A stretch of 64,000 nucleotides of DNA from Bacillota bacterium (GCA_023410025.1 JAEYQM010000086.1:1-64000); one strand, 5' to 3'. Counted from the first letter of the stretch, positions 1 through 11,019 are shown. Notes: generated by a model not told the origin, from the letters alone. Numbers and translations are program-made.

Positions 1-195
1 AAAAAAAGTTATTTAAAAAATGTAAATACGTAAAATTAAACAGTAAATATACATATTTATGTATTAACTTATAAAAAAACAAATGTATTTTTATACAACT
101 TTTGTGGAAAGGTAAAAAGAAAGGTAAAAGCATAATAAAACCAAAAAAAATACTTAATAATTGTTACTAAAAGACTAGAAAAGCAAGTAAAAATA
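1..195. other. AT-rich non-coding start of window
   Basis: No open frame, tRNA or convincing DnaA box is seen here. By analogy with other Bacillota, dnaN would be expected just to the left of the window. A TTTGTGGAAA stretch near 113 only weakly resembles a DnaA box. Confidence 0.5.
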
Positions 196-204
196 TGGTA
201 TAAT
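196..204 (+). promoter_or_regulatory. extended -10 promoter of yaaA-recF-gyrBA
   Basis: TGG-TATAAT is an extended -10 element 29 nt before the yaaA start. No good -35 hexamer is found at 17 nt, as is usual for TGN-type promoters. A Shine-Dalgarno GAGG follows at 221-224. Confidence 0.6.
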
Positions 205-232
205 ATATATATTAGAAAAAGAGGTTACTAAA

Positions 233-439
233 ATGAAAAAAATTAAGATTACAACTGAATATATAACATTAGGACAATTACTAAAATTTGCTGGCATTAT
301 TCACAACGGTGCTGAAGCAAAATTATTCGTTTTAGAAAACAAAATTACAGTTAATTCGGAAGATGAAAATAGACGCGGAAGAAAATTATATCCTGGATAT
401 AAAGTAGTAGTAAATAACGTCGAATTTTTGATTGAGTAA
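233..439 (+). CDS. yaaA: S4-domain RNA-binding protein YaaA (dnaN-recF type)
   Basis: Small cytoplasmic protein of 68 aa made almost wholly of one S4 RNA-binding fold. ITLGQLLKFAGII, then GAEAKLFVLENKITVN, then RGRKLYPGYKVVV, is the pattern of the YaaA-type S4 proteins that sit between dnaN and recF in many Bacillota. In Bacillus the homologue has been linked to ribosome assembly; the substrate cannot be told from sequence. The ATG follows GAGG, and recF starts 2 nt after the stop, so both share one transcript. The remB gene found between recF and gyrB in B. subtilis is absent here. Confidence 0.9.
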   Translation: MKKIKITTEYITLGQLLKFAGIIHNGAEAKLFVLENKITVNSEDENRRGRKLYPGYKVVVNNVEFLIE

Positions 440-441
440 GT

Positions 442-1518
442 ATGTTTTTTTTAAAAAAAATTAAACTTAATAATTTTAGATGTTATTCCAACAAAATATA
501 TGAATTTAAACCAGGAAAAAACATAATTACTGGTCAAAATGCTGTTGGGAAAACATCATTGGTCGAAGCAATATATTGTTTATGTTTTGGAAAGTCATTT
601 CGTGATATAAACGATGTTGATCTAATCAAGAAAAACAACGATTATTTTTATATATTAGGTGAGTTTTATGGTAAAGAAAATGATATGATTTCTTTATCGT
701 ATGATAAATCAAAAAAAATAGTTGAAAAGAACAATAAAAAAATAAAAAGTTTAAGTGAATATCTTGGTTATTTTAATATAGTTGTGTTTTCACCAGATGA
801 TCTGGAAATGGTAAAGGGTAGTCCAGCAAATAGAAGAAAGTTTCTAGATGTTAATATTAGTCAAATAGATAAAGTGTATTTAAATTCATCTATTAGATAC
901 AAAAAAATATTAAAAGAAAGAAATGAATTGCTTAAAAATAGTGAACTGGATAGCTATAATGAGGAATTATTAAATATCTTAACAAATACTTTGATTGATG
1001 AAGCAAAAGTAATTATTAAGAAAAGAACAGGGTTTGTAGACATGTTAAATGAAATATTAAAGGTAAAGCATTACCAAATATCATCTGGAACTGAAGAAGT
1101 CCAAATTGTGTATAAACCAAAGAATAATGTGGAAAACTTGTTGAAAGTTTCTAAAGAAAGACATTCTTTTGATATTATTAACAAGACCACAACATGGGGA
1201 CCATCAAGAGATGACTTTTCTTTTTATATGAATGGTCAAGATGCATCTACTTACTGCTCTCAAGGGCAAATTAGAAGTATTTGCTTGTCCTTAAAACTAG
1301 CTTTAGTTGATTTGATTGAAAAATATAATGAAAAAATCATAGTTGTGCTTGATGATGTGTTCAGTGAACTAGATGTTGTGAGACAAAACAAGTTATTAAA
1401 TATGCTTTCTAACGAAAAACAGACTTTTATAACAACAACATCAATTGAAGCATTAACCGATGATGTTAAAAGAGATAGCAATTTGATAGAAATAATAGGA
1501 GGAAAGACGAATGAGTGA
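442..1518 (+). CDS. recF: DNA replication and repair protein RecF
   Basis: SMC-like ATPase of 358 aa that helps load RecA at gapped DNA. The Walker A motif GQNAVGKT is at residues 31-38, followed by [10 protein letters not shown]. The [13 protein letters not shown] region, the ABC-type signature around YCSQGQIRS and Walker [12 protein letters not shown] all match RecF, and the length is normal. The last codons overlap the gyrB start by 8 nt (1511-1518), and the gyrB ribosome site AGGAGGA lies inside recF. Translation of the two is therefore probably coupled. Confidence 0.96.
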   Translation: MFFLKKIKLNNFRCYSNKIYEFKPGKNIITGQNAVGKTSLVEAIYCLCFGKSFRDINDVDLIKKNNDYFYILGEFYGKENDMISLSYDKSKKIVEKNNKKIKSLSEYLGYFNIVVFSPDDLEMVKGSPANRRKFLDVNISQIDKVYLNSSIRYKKILKERNELLKNSELDSYNEELLNILTNTLIDEAKVIIKKRTGFVDMLNEILKVKHYQISSGTEEVQIVYKPKNNVENLLKVSKERHSFDIINKTTTWGPSRDDFSFYMNGQDASTYCSQGQIRSICLSLKLALVDLIEKYNEKIIVVLDDVFSELDVVRQNKLLNMLSNEKQTFITTTSIEALTDDVKRDSNLIEIIGGKTNE

Positions 1519-3475
1519 GTTTGATGATGGAAAATTAATAGATAAAGATAATGATAAGGCCGTTAAAGACCAAGGTAAATATGATGCTTCCAACATCACA
1601 CTACTAGAAGGGCTTGAAGCTGTACGTAAAAGACCTGGTATGTACATCGGGTCAACAGGTTCTAGAGGATTACACCATCTAGTATGGGAAATTGTAGATA
1701 ACGCAATAGATGAAGCACTTGCTGGGTACTGTAATCACATTGAAGTAGAAATATTACCAGATAATTATATATGTGTTACAGATAATGGACGTGGTATCCC
1801 TGTCGGAATCCATAAGAAAACAGGTGAATCAGCTGCTGAAGCAGTATTTACAATCCTTCATGCCGGAGGAAAGTTCGACTCTAACTCTTATAAAGTATCT
1901 GGGGGTCTACATGGTGTAGGTGCCTCTGTAGTTAATGCACTAAGTGAATATCTAAGAGTAGAAATTCACCAAAATGGAAAGAAGTATGAACAAGAATTTA
2001 ATCGAGGAACACGTCAATATAAGTTAAGAGAAATTGGTGAAACTGAAGATCACGGTACTAGAGTAAAATTTAAAGCAGATATTGAGATATTTAAAGAAGG
2101 TATAGCTTACGATTACGAAACATTAAGAGTAAGGTTACAACAATCAGCATTCTTAAATAGAGGTTTAAGAATGACATTAACCGATAGTAGAAATCCTGAA
2201 GCCCCTAAGAATGTATCATATTGCTATAATGGTGGTATTATCGAGTATGTAAGCTACTTAAATAAGGTAAAAACTCCAATTCACTCTAATGTTTGTTATG
2301 TAAGTGGAACTTTAGAAGATATTGAAGTTGAAATTGCCTTCCAATATACTGAAGATTATACAAGCAACATCTATTCGTTTATCAATAATATTTATACTCC
2401 TGAAGGTGGAACACATGAAGAAGGTTTTAGAACCAGTCTTACAAGAGTTTTAAATACATATGGTAAAGCAAATAACTTATTTAAGAAAGATGAAAGCTTT
2501 AGTGGGGATGACGTACGTGAAGGTTTAACTTCAATTATTAGTGTTAGACACCCAGACCCTCAATTTGAAGGACAAACAAAAGCCAAATTAGGTAATACAG
2601 AAGTAAGAAGAATTGTATCACAAATTTTCTCAGATGGTTTAGATAATTATTTAAAAGAAAATCCACAATCTGCTAAGAACATTATTGAAAAAGCTGTCCT
2701 TGCTAGCCGTGCTAGACTTGCTGCAAAGAAAGCAAGAGAAGCAACAAGAAGAAAAAACCCACTTGAATCACTTGGGTTCGCATCAAAACTTGCAGATTGC
2801 CGTTCAAAAGATCCTTCAAGAAGTGAAATATACATAGTCGAAGGGGATTCTGCCGGAGGAAGTGCAAAACAAGGAAGAAACAGTGAGTTTCAAGCAATTT
2901 TACCTCTTCGTGGTAAAGTATTAAATGTTGAAAAAGCTAGACTTGATAAAGCCCTAGCAAATAAAGAAATTATTTCAATGATCCAAGCGTTTGGAACAGG
3001 TGTAGGTGAAGAATTTAATATTAATTCAGCAAGATATCATAAAATCGTCATTATGACCGATGCGGATGTCGATGGAGCACATATTAGAACACTATTATTA
3101 ACTTTCTTATATAGATTCTTAAGACCTATTATAGAAAAAGGTTATGTATATATTGCCCAACCACCTCTATACAAGGTTTCTCAGAATAAGAGAGTTGAAT
3201 ATGCTTATACGGATGAACAGTTACAAAAAATATTAGAAACATTTCCAAAAACAAGTAAACCAGTATTACAAAGATATAAAGGGTTAGGGGAAATGAATCC
3301 AGAACAATTATGGGAAACAACAATGGACCCTTCTAGAAGAACTTTATTACAAGTAACATTAGATGATGCAATTGAAGCAGATACAGTGTTCAGTATGTTA
3401 ATGGGTGATGATGTTGAACCTAGACGTGAATTTATTGAAGAAAATGCAGTATATGTTGAAAATCTAGATATTTAG
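1511..3475 (+). CDS. gyrB: DNA gyrase subunit B
   Basis: ATPase subunit of gyrase (654 aa), which introduces negative supercoils together with GyrA. The GHKL ATPase motifs [21 protein letters not shown] and [15 protein letters not shown] are present. The TOPRIM motif EGDSAGGS is at residues 444-451 and the metal-binding DADVDG begins near 517. The C-terminal [20 protein letters not shown] is canonical and the length is typical. A strong AGGAGGA at 1497-1503 sets the ATG. gyrA follows 11 nt after the stop. A short acidic N-terminal extension of about 25 residues precedes the conserved [19 protein letters not shown] start. Confidence 0.98.
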   Translation: MSEFDDGKLIDKDNDKAVKDQGKYDASNITLLEGLEAVRKRPGMYIGSTGSRGLHHLVWEIVDNAIDEALAGYCNHIEVEILPDNYICVTDNGRGIPVGIHKKTGESAAEAVFTILHAGGKFDSNSYKVSGGLHGVGASVVNALSEYLRVEIHQNGKKYEQEFNRGTRQYKLREIGETEDHGTRVKFKADIEIFKEGIAYDYETLRVRLQQSAFLNRGLRMTLTDSRNPEAPKNVSYCYNGGIIEYVSYLNKVKTPIHSNVCYVSGTLEDIEVEIAFQYTEDYTSNIYSFINNIYTPEGGTHEEGFRTSLTRVLNTYGKANNLFKKDESFSGDDVREGLTSIISVRHPDPQFEGQTKAKLGNTEVRRIVSQIFSDGLDNYLKENPQSAKNIIEKAVLASRARLAAKKAREATRRKNPLESLGFASKLADCRSKDPSRSEIYIVEGDSAGGSAKQGRNSEFQAILPLRGKVLNVEKARLDKALANKEIISMIQAFGTGVGEEFNINSARYHKIVIMTDADVDGAHIRTLLLTFLYRFLRPIIEKGYVYIAQPPLYKVSQNKRVEYAYTDEQLQKILETFPKTSKPVLQRYKGLGEMNPEQLWETTMDPSRRTLLQVTLDDAIEADTVFSMLMGDDVEPRREFIEENAVYVENLDI

Positions 3476-3486
3476 GCGGTGAAATT

Positions 3487-6057
3487 TTGATAGACAATAA
3501 AGATGATATTGAATTAAAGGTAAATGAAGAACAACCAATACAACCTCAAACAGATAGAGTAAAAGAAGTTGACTTAGCAAAGGAAATGAAAACATCCTTC
3601 TTAAGTTATGCGATGAGTGTTATTGTTGCTCGTGCTTTACCAGATGTTCGAGATGGTATGAAACCAGTTCATCGCCGTATCATGTATGGTATGAATGAAT
3701 TAGGGGTATATGCTGATAAGGCATATAAGAAATCTGCCAGAATTGTTGGGGAAGTAATGGGTAAATTCCACCCACATGGTGATAGTGCAATCTATGACTC
3801 TATGGTAAGAATGGCCCAAGACTTCAGTTATAGATATCCATTAGTTGATGGACATGGTAACTTTGGATCAATTGATGGTGATGGTGCAGCAGCAATGCGT
3901 TATACTGAAGCAAGAATGAGTAAGATTGCCATGGAATTACTAAAAGACATTGGTAAAAATACAGTTGATTTTGGTGATAACTATGATGGTAGTGAACGTG
4001 AACCATTAGTATTACCTTGTAAGTTTCCAAATATATTAGTAAATGGTGCTACAGGTATAGCTGTAGGTATGGCAACAAATATTCCTCCACATAATATTGT
4101 AGAGGTTATTGATGGATTACTTGCCTTAACAAAAAATCCTGATATATCAATTGAAAAGTTAATGACTTTCATAAAAGGCCCTGACTTCCCAACTGGTGGA
4201 CTTGTAATGGGATTATCACAATTAAGAAAAGCATATCTTACAGGTAATGGAGCAATTACTGTTAGAGCTAAATGTGAAACAAAAGAACTTGAAAATGGTA
4301 AATATGAAATTATAGTTACAGAGATACCATATCAAGTTAATAAGACAAGGTTAATCGAAAGAATTGCTGAAACTGCAAAGAATAAAATCATTGAAGGTAT
4401 TACAGATTTAAGAGATGAATCGAATAGAGAAGGTATTAAGATTGTTATAGAATTAAGAAGAGATGTTAATCCTAATGTTATTTTAAATAATCTATACAAA
4501 CATACACAAATGCAAACAACATTTGGTATTAATATGCTAGCTCTAGTAAGAGGAGTACCAAAAGTCTTAAATATCAAAGAAGTACTTGAATATTACTTAG
4601 AACACCAAATTGAAGTAATTACAAGAAGAACAAAATTTGATTTAGAAAAAGCAGAAGCAAGAGCTCATGTGTTAGAAGGTTTATTAATTGCATTAGGTAA
4701 TATTGATGCTGTAATCCAATTAATTAAAAAATCACAAACAACTGATGATGCAGTTGAAGGATTAATGAAAACTTTTGGCTTAACAGAAATTCAATCTAAA
4801 GCAATTCTAGATATGAAATTACAAAGACTTACTGGTCTTGAAATTGATAAGATTAAAGAAGAAATGGCAACACTTAAGAAATTTATTCAAGAGTGTAAAG
4901 AAATTTTAAAGAGCCATGATAAAAAATTAGGTATAATTATTAATGAATTACAAGAAACTAAAGAAAAGTTCGGAGATGAAAGAAGAACTGAAATTAGTTT
5001 AAGTGAAGAATTAGATATCGAAGATGAAGATTTAATACCAGTTGAAGATGTAATTATTACAATTACTTCAAAAGGTTATGTAAAGAGAATGACAGTTGAT
5101 ACATATAAAGCTCAAAATCGTGGAGGTAAAGGAATAACTGGTGCTAAGATGACTGATGATGACTATATCTGCCGTATGATTTATGCATCAAGTCATGATA
5201 ATCTTCTATTCTTTAGTAATTTTGGTAAAGTATATCAATTGAGAGCATTTCAAATTCCATATGCATCAAGAACTGCGAAAGGTCTTCCTATTGTAAATTT
5301 ATTAAATTTTGAAGAAAACGAAAAATTATCAGCAGTATTAAATATTGATAAAGATCAAAGTAAGGATGGATTCTTAATATTTGCCACTCGTAAGGGTATA
5401 ATTAAGAAAACAGAAATATCAGCGTTCCAAAACATAAGAACAAATGGAATTAAAGCATTATTGCTAAATGATGGTGATGAATTATTTGATGTTGGATTAA
5501 CAGATGGTGAAAAAGATATTATCATGGGTGCATCAAATGGTAAATCAATTAGATTTAGTGAAAGTGACATTAGACCAATGGGGCGTATATCTGCAGGTGT
5601 ACGAGCAATTAAAGTAGAAGGTGAAGATAAAGTTGTCGGAATGGCAATCATCAACACTGATGCAGATGAAATAATTATTGTAACTGAAAAAGGTTATGGT
5701 AAACGTACAAATGTTGAAGAGTTTAGAGTTCAAGTTCGTGGCGGTAAAGGTGTAAAAGCCTTAAATATGACTGAAAAGAATGGAAAACTTGTAGCCTTAA
5801 CTACCGTATTAGGTGATGAAGACTTAATTGTAATTACCGATAAGGGAATGATTATTCGTACACATCTTGATCAAATATTAACTATTGGTCGCGATACACA
5901 AGGAGTTAAGTTAATTAACCTAAACGATGGTCATTTGGTTGCAAATATTGCAATAGTTCCTAGAAGTAATGATGAAGAAGAATTAGATGATTTAGAAGTT
6001 CAAGAAGAATTTCAATTAGACTTAGATTATGAATTTTTGGACGAAACAGATGAATAA
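3487..6057 (+). CDS. gyrA: DNA gyrase subunit A
   Basis: Breakage-reunion subunit of gyrase (856 aa). It starts with TTG, preceded by AGGCGGTG, because the frame upstream is closed by the end of gyrB. The catalytic Tyr is Y139 in [11 protein letters not shown]. The quinolone region reads HGDSAIYD at 97-104, so the residues equivalent to E. coli Ser83 and Asp87 are wild type. The C-terminal beta-pinwheel carries a GyrA-box form QNRGGKG near 543, where position two is Asn rather than Arg/Lys. The tail is very acidic. GyrA rather than ParC is supported by the box and the gyrB context. Confidence 0.97.
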   Translation: MIDNKDDIELKVNEEQPIQPQTDRVKEVDLAKEMKTSFLSYAMSVIVARALPDVRDGMKPVHRRIMYGMNELGVYADKAYKKSARIVGEVMGKFHPHGDSAIYDSMVRMAQDFSYRYPLVDGHGNFGSIDGDGAAAMRYTEARMSKIAMELLKDIGKNTVDFGDNYDGSEREPLVLPCKFPNILVNGATGIAVGMATNIPPHNIVEVIDGLLALTKNPDISIEKLMTFIKGPDFPTGGLVMGLSQLRKAYLTGNGAITVRAKCETKELENGKYEIIVTEIPYQVNKTRLIERIAETAKNKIIEGITDLRDESNREGIKIVIELRRDVNPNVILNNLYKHTQMQTTFGINMLALVRGVPKVLNIKEVLEYYLEHQIEVITRRTKFDLEKAEARAHVLEGLLIALGNIDAVIQLIKKSQTTDDAVEGLMKTFGLTEIQSKAILDMKLQRLTGLEIDKIKEEMATLKKFIQECKEILKSHDKKLGIIINELQETKEKFGDERRTEISLSEELDIEDEDLIPVEDVIITITSKGYVKRMTVDTYKAQNRGGKGITGAKMTDDDYICRMIYASSHDNLLFFSNFGKVYQLRAFQIPYASRTAKGLPIVNLLNFEENEKLSAVLNIDKDQSKDGFLIFATRKGIIKKTEISAFQNIRTNGIKALLLNDGDELFDVGLTDGEKDIIMGASNGKSIRFSESDIRPMGRISAGVRAIKVEGEDKVVGMAIINTDADEIIIVTEKGYGKRTNVEEFRVQVRGGKGVKALNMTEKNGKLVALTTVLGDEDLIVITDKGMIIRTHLDQILTIGRDTQGVKLINLNDGHLVANIAIVPRSNDEEELDDLEVQEEFQLDLDYEFLDETDE

Positions 6058-6084
6058 ATAACCTTTGATTAGAATCAGTAAAAA

Positions 6085-6268
6085 AGAATAACATTTACAG
6101 AGAATTAGTGGTTGGTGAAAACTAATATGTTACTTTTTGAATCTCTCTATGAGGTAAAACTGCAAAACAGTTTTCGGTAATAGCCGTTATCTATAAAAGT
6201 GAGATTACATATCTAACTAGGGTGGTACCGCGGAACAAATTTCGTCCCTTTTTTTAGGGGCGATTTTT
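6085..6268 (+). promoter_or_regulatory. T-box leader (tRNA-Ser sensing) of serS
   Basis: RNA leader that reads uncharged tRNA and prevents termination. The conserved T-box AGGGTGGTACCGCGG is at 6219-6233. It is followed by a terminator stem (TCGTCCCT at 6242-6249 pairing with AGGGGCGA at 6256-6263) and a T run. Stem I runs from about 6095 to 6150. GAA followed by TCT at 6142-6144 is the likely specifier, a Ser codon, which agrees with the downstream gene. The acceptor-pairing base in UGGU is U, which would pair with the tRNA-Ser discriminator G only as a wobble. Confidence 0.93.
6242..6268 (+). terminator. regulated terminator of the serS T-box
   Basis: An 8-bp stem with one G-T pair and a 6-nt loop is followed by TTTTT. 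The 5' arm overlaps the segment expected to pair in the antiterminator form. Confidence 0.88.
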
Positions 6269-6302
6269 GCGTATATAATACAAATAAAGGAGAATATTTA
6301 TT

Positions 6303-7577
6303 ATGATTGATATTAAATTAATAAGAGAAAATGTTGATGATGTTATAGGAAGATTAAATAAAAGAGGAAAAGACTTTTCTTATTTAAAAGAGATAATTAA
6401 ATATGATGAAGAAAGAAGAAAAATCCTTGTTAGGGTGGAAGAATTAAAAAACATCCGAAATGAAAAAAGTAAACTAATTGGTGTTTTAAAAAGAGAAAAG
6501 AAAGATGCAACCGAAGTACTAGCAAGTGTAAGTACAATAGGTGATGAAATTGCTGAATTAGATAAACAAGTTGCTGAATTTGAAAATAAAATTAACAACA
6601 TTTTATTATCAACACCAAATCTATTACATGAATCAGTTCCATATGGAAAAGATGAAAAAGATAATGTTGAAATAAGAAAGTTTATGGAACCAACTAAATT
6701 TAATTTTGAACCAAAAGCCCATTATGAAATTGGTGAAAAATTAGATATCTTAGACTTTGATCGTGCTGCAAAGATTACTGGAAGTAGATTTGTTGTATAT
6801 AAAGGATTGGGTGCAAGATTAGAAAGGGCATTAATAGCTTTCATGATGGACTTACATGCTAAAAAGGGATATACAGAAATCATTCCTCCATATATTGTTA
6901 ATAGAGCAAGTATGACAGCAACTGGTCAACTTCCAAAATTTGAAGAAGATGCATTTAAATTAGTTAATGGAAATGGAGACTGGTTCTTGAATCCAACTGC
7001 TGAAGTTCCAACAATTAATATGTATCGTGATGAAGTAATTGATTTTGATAAATTACCATTAAAATATTGTAGTTATACAATGGCATTTAGAAGTGAAGCA
7101 GGAAGTGCTGGTAGGGATACTAGAGGATTAATTAGAACACATCAATTTAATAAAGTTGAATTAATTAAATTTGCTTCAGCAGATAATTCATATGAAGAAT
7201 TAGAAAAAATGTTACTTGACTCTGAAGAGGTATTAAAATTATTAAAACTTCCATATCATGTAATCTCATTATGTAGTGGAGATATGGGATTTGGAATGGC
7301 AAAAACATATGATATTGAAGTATGGCTACCATCTCAAAAAACATATCGTGAAATTGGTAGTATAAGTAATGCAGAAGACTATCAAGCAAGAAGAGGAAAT
7401 ATTAGAACTAGACGTACAAAAGACTCTAAATTAGAGTTTGTACATACATTAAATGGCTCAGGACTTGCGGTAGGTAGAACACTTGTTGCAATATTAGAAA
7501 ACTATCAAAATGAAGATGGAACAGTTACAGTTCCAGAAGTATTAATCCCATATATGGGTGTAGAAGTTATTAAATAG
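6303..7577 (+). CDS. serS: seryl-tRNA synthetase
   Basis: Class II synthetase (424 aa) that charges tRNA-Ser. The N-terminal 110 residues form the charged coiled-coil arm that grips the tRNA long arm. Class II motif 2 is in [20 protein letters not shown] and motif 3 in [32 protein letters not shown] is the serine-binding loop region. AAAGGAG at 6286-6292 sets the ATG. It is controlled by the T-box leader just upstream and is followed 9 nt later by pepA, probably in the same transcript. Confidence 0.97.
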   Translation: MIDIKLIRENVDDVIGRLNKRGKDFSYLKEIIKYDEERRKILVRVEELKNIRNEKSKLIGVLKREKKDATEVLASVSTIGDEIAELDKQVAEFENKINNILLSTPNLLHESVPYGKDEKDNVEIRKFMEPTKFNFEPKAHYEIGEKLDILDFDRAAKITGSRFVVYKGLGARLERALIAFMMDLHAKKGYTEIIPPYIVNRASMTATGQLPKFEEDAFKLVNGNGDWFLNPTAEVPTINMYRDEVIDFDKLPLKYCSYTMAFRSEAGSAGRDTRGLIRTHQFNKVELIKFASADNSYEELEKMLLDSEEVLKLLKLPYHVISLCSGDMGFGMAKTYDIEVWLPSQKTYREIGSISNAEDYQARRGNIRTRRTKDSKLEFVHTLNGSGLAVGRTLVAILENYQNEDGTVTVPEVLIPYMGVEVIK

Positions 7578-7586
7578 GAGGAAGAA

Positions 7587-9032
7587 ATGGAAATTCTAAA
7601 AAAAGGTTGCTTATGCACAGAAAACCCAATTGTTGTAGGTTTATTTAAAGGTGAAACAAAAGTAAATGTAATAGAAAAACTTGATAAAAATATAGAATTA
7701 TTATTAAATGATAATTTAATCAAAACTGAACTTGGAGAAGTTAATAAAATATATACTTTTGGAATAATTGAAAGTAAAGAAGTGTATGTAATTGGTTTAG
7801 GTGAAAAACAAAATTATTCAATTAAAAATCTTGAAAAGGTAGCAAGAAAAATCACTAAAAAATTAGGTGAAAAAGTAACAATTTTAGTTGATACTTTTAT
7901 CAATGATTTAGAGAAAAAAGAAGCATTAAAAACATTATTATTAACAGTTGATTACTATGATTATAACTATGATGAATGTAAGAGCAAAAAAGATGAAAAA
8001 ACATTTGAAATTAGTATAGTTTCTAAAGATGATTTTTCAAATGAAATCGAAGAATTTTATAATGTTGCAAATGCAATTAGCAACACAAGAGATCTAGTAA
8101 ATAAACCTTATAATTACTTAAATGCAAATGACTTAGCAGTTTATGCACAAGAATTAGTTAAATCATTAGATAGTGATTTAGTAAACATCAAAGTATTGGA
8201 AAAAGATGAAATTGAAGCTTTAGGAATGAATGCATTCTTAGGTGTAAATAAAGGGTCAACAGATGAACCAAAATTAATTCATATTACATATAAAGGTAAA
8301 GATGATTTTACAGATCCAATTGCCTTAATTGGTAAAGGTGTTATGTTTGATACTGGTGGATATAGCATCAAACAAACAATGAATAATATGAAAGATGATA
8401 TGGGTGGAGCAGCAACTGTCCTTGGAGTATTAGAAGCTGCAGTTAAGAATAAATTAAAAGTTAATCTACAAATCGTAATTTGTGCAACAGACAACCGCAT
8501 TAGTGGTAATGCATACTTACCAGATGATGTATTAACAGCAATGAATAAGAAAACAATTGAAATTGTCTCTACAGATGCTGAAGGAAGATTAACATTAGCT
8601 GATGCATTATGCTATGCACAAAAGAATGGAAGTAAGAAATTAATTGACCTTGCAACATTAACTGGTGCAGTTGTTGTTGCCTTAGGTGAATATACAACTG
8701 GTATTTTTGGAAATAATAAAAAAATGGTTCAACAAATTATTGAATGTGGTGATAAGGAACTTGAAGAAGTTTGGGAATTACCAATTAATGATAATATTCG
8801 TGAAAAAGTACGTGGATCAAAAGTTGCTGACTTAACTAACTCAACAGGAAGATATATGGGTGCATCAGGAGCCGCTGCATTCTTAGAAGAATTCGTTGAA
8901 GAAGGAAGCGACTGGGTACACTTAGATATAGCAGGAACATCATTTAGAACTGCTCCATCATATGGTGAATTCTATGGTGCTTCAGGTGTAATGATTAAAA
9001 CATTATATAATTATTTAAAAAATTTAAATTAG
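7587..9032 (+). CDS. pepA: leucyl aminopeptidase (M17 family)
   Basis: Cytosolic metallo-aminopeptidase (481 aa) that trims N-terminal residues from peptides. The metal and catalytic residues typical of M17 are seen in LIGKGVMFDTGGYSIK (K250, D255) and in the signature TDAEGRL at 329-335. The N-terminal half is divergent, as usual in the family. The ribosome site GGAGGAAG lies directly after the serS stop, making serS-pepA a likely operon. No signal peptide is present. Confidence 0.95.
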   Translation: MEILKKGCLCTENPIVVGLFKGETKVNVIEKLDKNIELLLNDNLIKTELGEVNKIYTFGIIESKEVYVIGLGEKQNYSIKNLEKVARKITKKLGEKVTILVDTFINDLEKKEALKTLLLTVDYYDYNYDECKSKKDEKTFEISIVSKDDFSNEIEEFYNVANAISNTRDLVNKPYNYLNANDLAVYAQELVKSLDSDLVNIKVLEKDEIEALGMNAFLGVNKGSTDEPKLIHITYKGKDDFTDPIALIGKGVMFDTGGYSIKQTMNNMKDDMGGAATVLGVLEAAVKNKLKVNLQIVICATDNRISGNAYLPDDVLTAMNKKTIEIVSTDAEGRLTLADALCYAQKNGSKKLIDLATLTGAVVVALGEYTTGIFGNNKKMVQQIIECGDKELEEVWELPINDNIREKVRGSKVADLTNSTGRYMGASGAAAFLEEFVEEGSDWVHLDIAGTSFRTAPSYGEFYGASGVMIKTLYNYLKNLN

Positions 9033-9054
9033 TTAAATAAAAAGGGGGTTTAAT

Positions 9055-10443
9055 ATGCGTGAAATATTTATAATTAGTTCAGCAATAATACTATTATTTG
9101 TAATATTAATAGTTATTAGCATTATCAAAACCCTATTTATTAAAAATAAAAAAACTAGAATTTTAAATATAGAAAAAGTAAATAATGATAGATCTGACTT
9201 TTATTCACAAAGATTATTAGAACTTATCCAAATTAAAACAACTAGTTATGAAGAAGGTGAAGTATATCATATCTTTCGAGAAAAGATAAAGGAACAGTTT
9301 CCTCTAATTCATAAAAATTTTATAAAAGAAAAAATAGGACCAAATGCAATCTTTACATACAATGGGAACAATAGTACTAATAAATTACTAATTGTAACTC
9401 ACATTGACACACTAAAAAAAGACAGTGTAGCTAAAATAGAAAATGATGAAATATATGGACCAGGAACTTTTGATTCAAAAGCTTTATTGTTTACTGTGAT
9501 GCAAGCAATTGAAGAACTACTTCAAGAAAAAAAAGATATTAATTTTAACCTTACATTTATGATAACTGTTGATGATACAACCACAAAATCAGGAAATGAA
9601 AAAGTTGTTGATAAATTCTTACGCCAAGGTACTTTCTTTAAATTAGTTTTAGAGGAGGGAATTGGAATAATTGAACCAACATATCTAAATATGAAAAGCC
9701 ACTATGCCTTATTAGGCATAGGGGTTACTGGAGAAGTTAAAATAAGATATAAAATTAATAAAAGTCGTAGTAAAAATGAATTAATTAATTTTGTTGAAGA
9801 TATAAGAGTCAATAAAATATTTAAATCAGAAATAGATAAAAACTCATTTAGGGTTTTATCAGAATTCTCGAAAGATATGCCATTTTTAAAACGATTATTG
9901 TTTGGAAATATTTGGTTATATAAATATTTTGTAAAAAGAATAGTTAATAATAATGTAGAATTTAGATTAGCTAAATTATTACGAACATATATTATTTATA
10001 ATCCAGTATTTGAAGATGAAGATTCGTATTATGTTGATTTTACATTTGAACTTGCTTCCCATGATACAACAGCTGAAATAATTGGTTTAATGAATCCATA
10101 TGTAATTAAGCACAATGTAAATTTTGAAATTAAAAGTTTAAAAGATCCATCAAAAGTAACAGACATAAAGCAATTAGGTTATAAGATTGTTGAAGATACA
10201 GTTAAAAAAACATATGATTCGGTATATTCATCACCTTATATAATTACTAAGATTTCCGAACAAAGAAACCTATCAAGAGTTAGTGATTGTGTTGTTAGAT
10301 TTTCACCATTATATTATTCAAAAAAAGCATTACTTGATGCTGAAGTTGGAGAAGATCATGTTATGAAAAAAAGTATTACGCTTGGTGTCGATTTTTATAA
10401 AAACCTAATTCAAGATTTCAACATGAAATATAAAAACAAATAA
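9055..10443 (+). CDS. membrane-anchored M20-like protein, probably catalytically altered
   Basis: A 462-aa protein with one N-terminal membrane helix (about residues 4-27) followed by an M20 peptidase-like domain related to the CPS1 carboxypeptidase group. H116-I-D118, the bridging-metal D140 in FDSK and E200/E201 in LEEG are recognisable. The usual Asp-Glu-Glu catalytic/metal stretch reads DDTTT at 173-177, so the Glu pair is missing. The C-terminal GTD-x-x-H motif is replaced by RVSDCVVRFSPL. The protein may therefore be a pseudo-peptidase or a divergent enzyme. It lies 22 nt after pepA and has the ribosome site AAGGGGG. Confidence 0.7.
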   Translation: MREIFIISSAIILLFVILIVISIIKTLFIKNKKTRILNIEKVNNDRSDFYSQRLLELIQIKTTSYEEGEVYHIFREKIKEQFPLIHKNFIKEKIGPNAIFTYNGNNSTNKLLIVTHIDTLKKDSVAKIENDEIYGPGTFDSKALLFTVMQAIEELLQEKKDINFNLTFMITVDDTTTKSGNEKVVDKFLRQGTFFKLVLEEGIGIIEPTYLNMKSHYALLGIGVTGEVKIRYKINKSRSKNELINFVEDIRVNKIFKSEIDKNSFRVLSEFSKDMPFLKRLLFGNIWLYKYFVKRIVNNNVEFRLAKLLRTYIIYNPVFEDEDSYYVDFTFELASHDTTAEIIGLMNPYVIKHNVNFEIKSLKDPSKVTDIKQLGYKIVEDTVKKTYDSVYSSPYIITKISEQRNLSRVSDCVVRFSPLYYSKKALLDAEVGEDHVMKKSITLGVDFYKNLIQDFNMKYKNK

Positions 10444-10469
10444 TTTAGAATAGTATTATATAACGTTTA

Positions 10470-10558
10470 AAAAAGCCTTAAATTTAACCTAGAATTTGTT
10501 TTTGATACTTGTCCAAGTATTTAAATTGACTCAAGGTGAAGTTGATTTAAGGCTTTTT
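10470..10558. repeat. nested inverted repeat / bidirectional terminator
   Basis: Perfect 14-bp arms AAAAAGCCTTAAAT (10470-10483) and ATTTAAGGCTTTTT (10545-10558) enclose 61 nt. Inside is a second palindrome ATACTTG/CAAGTAT (10505-10520) and a small TCAA/TTGA hairpin around GGTGAAG (10531-10545). It separates the convergent M20-like and HIT genes and has A/T tracts on both sides, so it can terminate in both directions. It is unusually long for a plain terminator. Confidence 0.65.
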
Positions 10559-10563
10559 ATTAT

Positions 10564-10956
10564 TTATTGATTAATTTTTAAAAGTAATTCAGAAAATTCT
10601 TCTTTTGTTAATGTATTTGATTTAAAATTAATAGAAAAATTATCATTATTATATCTAGGAACAATATGAAAATGAAAGTGGTGAACAGTTTGTCCTGCAA
10701 GTTCCCCACAGTTGTTAATAATATTAAAATCTGTTATACCTAAAGTTTTACTAAGTTTTTTAGTAACTAATGTTAAAATTCTAAAAATATCAGATTTTGG
10801 ATCCATATCTAAAATATTACTATAATGATTTTTTGGAATAACTAAGGTATGTCCAATTGTAGCTTGAGAAATATCTAAGAAAGCTAAAAAGTTATTATCT
10901 TCATAAACCTTATATGATGGAATTTCATTATTAATTATCTTACAAAAAATACACAT
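10564..10956 (-). CDS. HIT-family (histidine triad) nucleotide hydrolase
   Basis: Small cytosolic protein (130 aa) of the HINT/HIT group, which cleaves nucleoside phosphoramidates or dinucleotides. CIFCKIINNEIPSYKVYED and the triad HHFHFHIVPR are diagnostic; the four Cys/His of a possible zinc site are only partly present. The open frame extends upstream to 11355, but that part is antisense to the next gene. The ATG at 10956 is preceded by AGAGGTGAT and matches the family N-terminus, so it was chosen. A TTTACA-N17-TATAAT promoter precedes it. Confidence 0.93.
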   Translation of the reverse strand: MCIFCKIINNEIPSYKVYEDNNFLAFLDISQATIGHTLVIPKNHYSNILDMDPKSDIFRILTLVTKKLSKTLGITDFNIINNCGELAGQTVHHFHFHIVPRYNNDNFSINFKSNTLTKEEFSELLLKINQ

Positions 10957-10974
10957 TTTAATCACCTCTATTAA

Positions 10975-11003
10975 ATTATATATCAAAAAAGTAAAAATGT
11001 AAA
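10975..11003 (-). promoter_or_regulatory. promoter of the HIT gene
   Basis: On the minus strand TTTACA (10998-11003) is separated by 17 nt from TATAAT (10975-10980), with the ribosome site and ATG just downstream. Confidence 0.7.
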
Positions 11004-11019
11004 CTAGACTTTTTTGTCG

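Noticed and set aside
105..120. Possible DnaA box (TTTGTGGAAA)
   Set aside because: Too many mismatches to TTATCCACA and no cluster of similar boxes in the visible part.
6274..6279. Second serS promoter after the T-box terminator (TATAAT)
   Set aside because: No -35 or extended TG; it would bypass the T-box control and is likely chance in AT-rich DNA.
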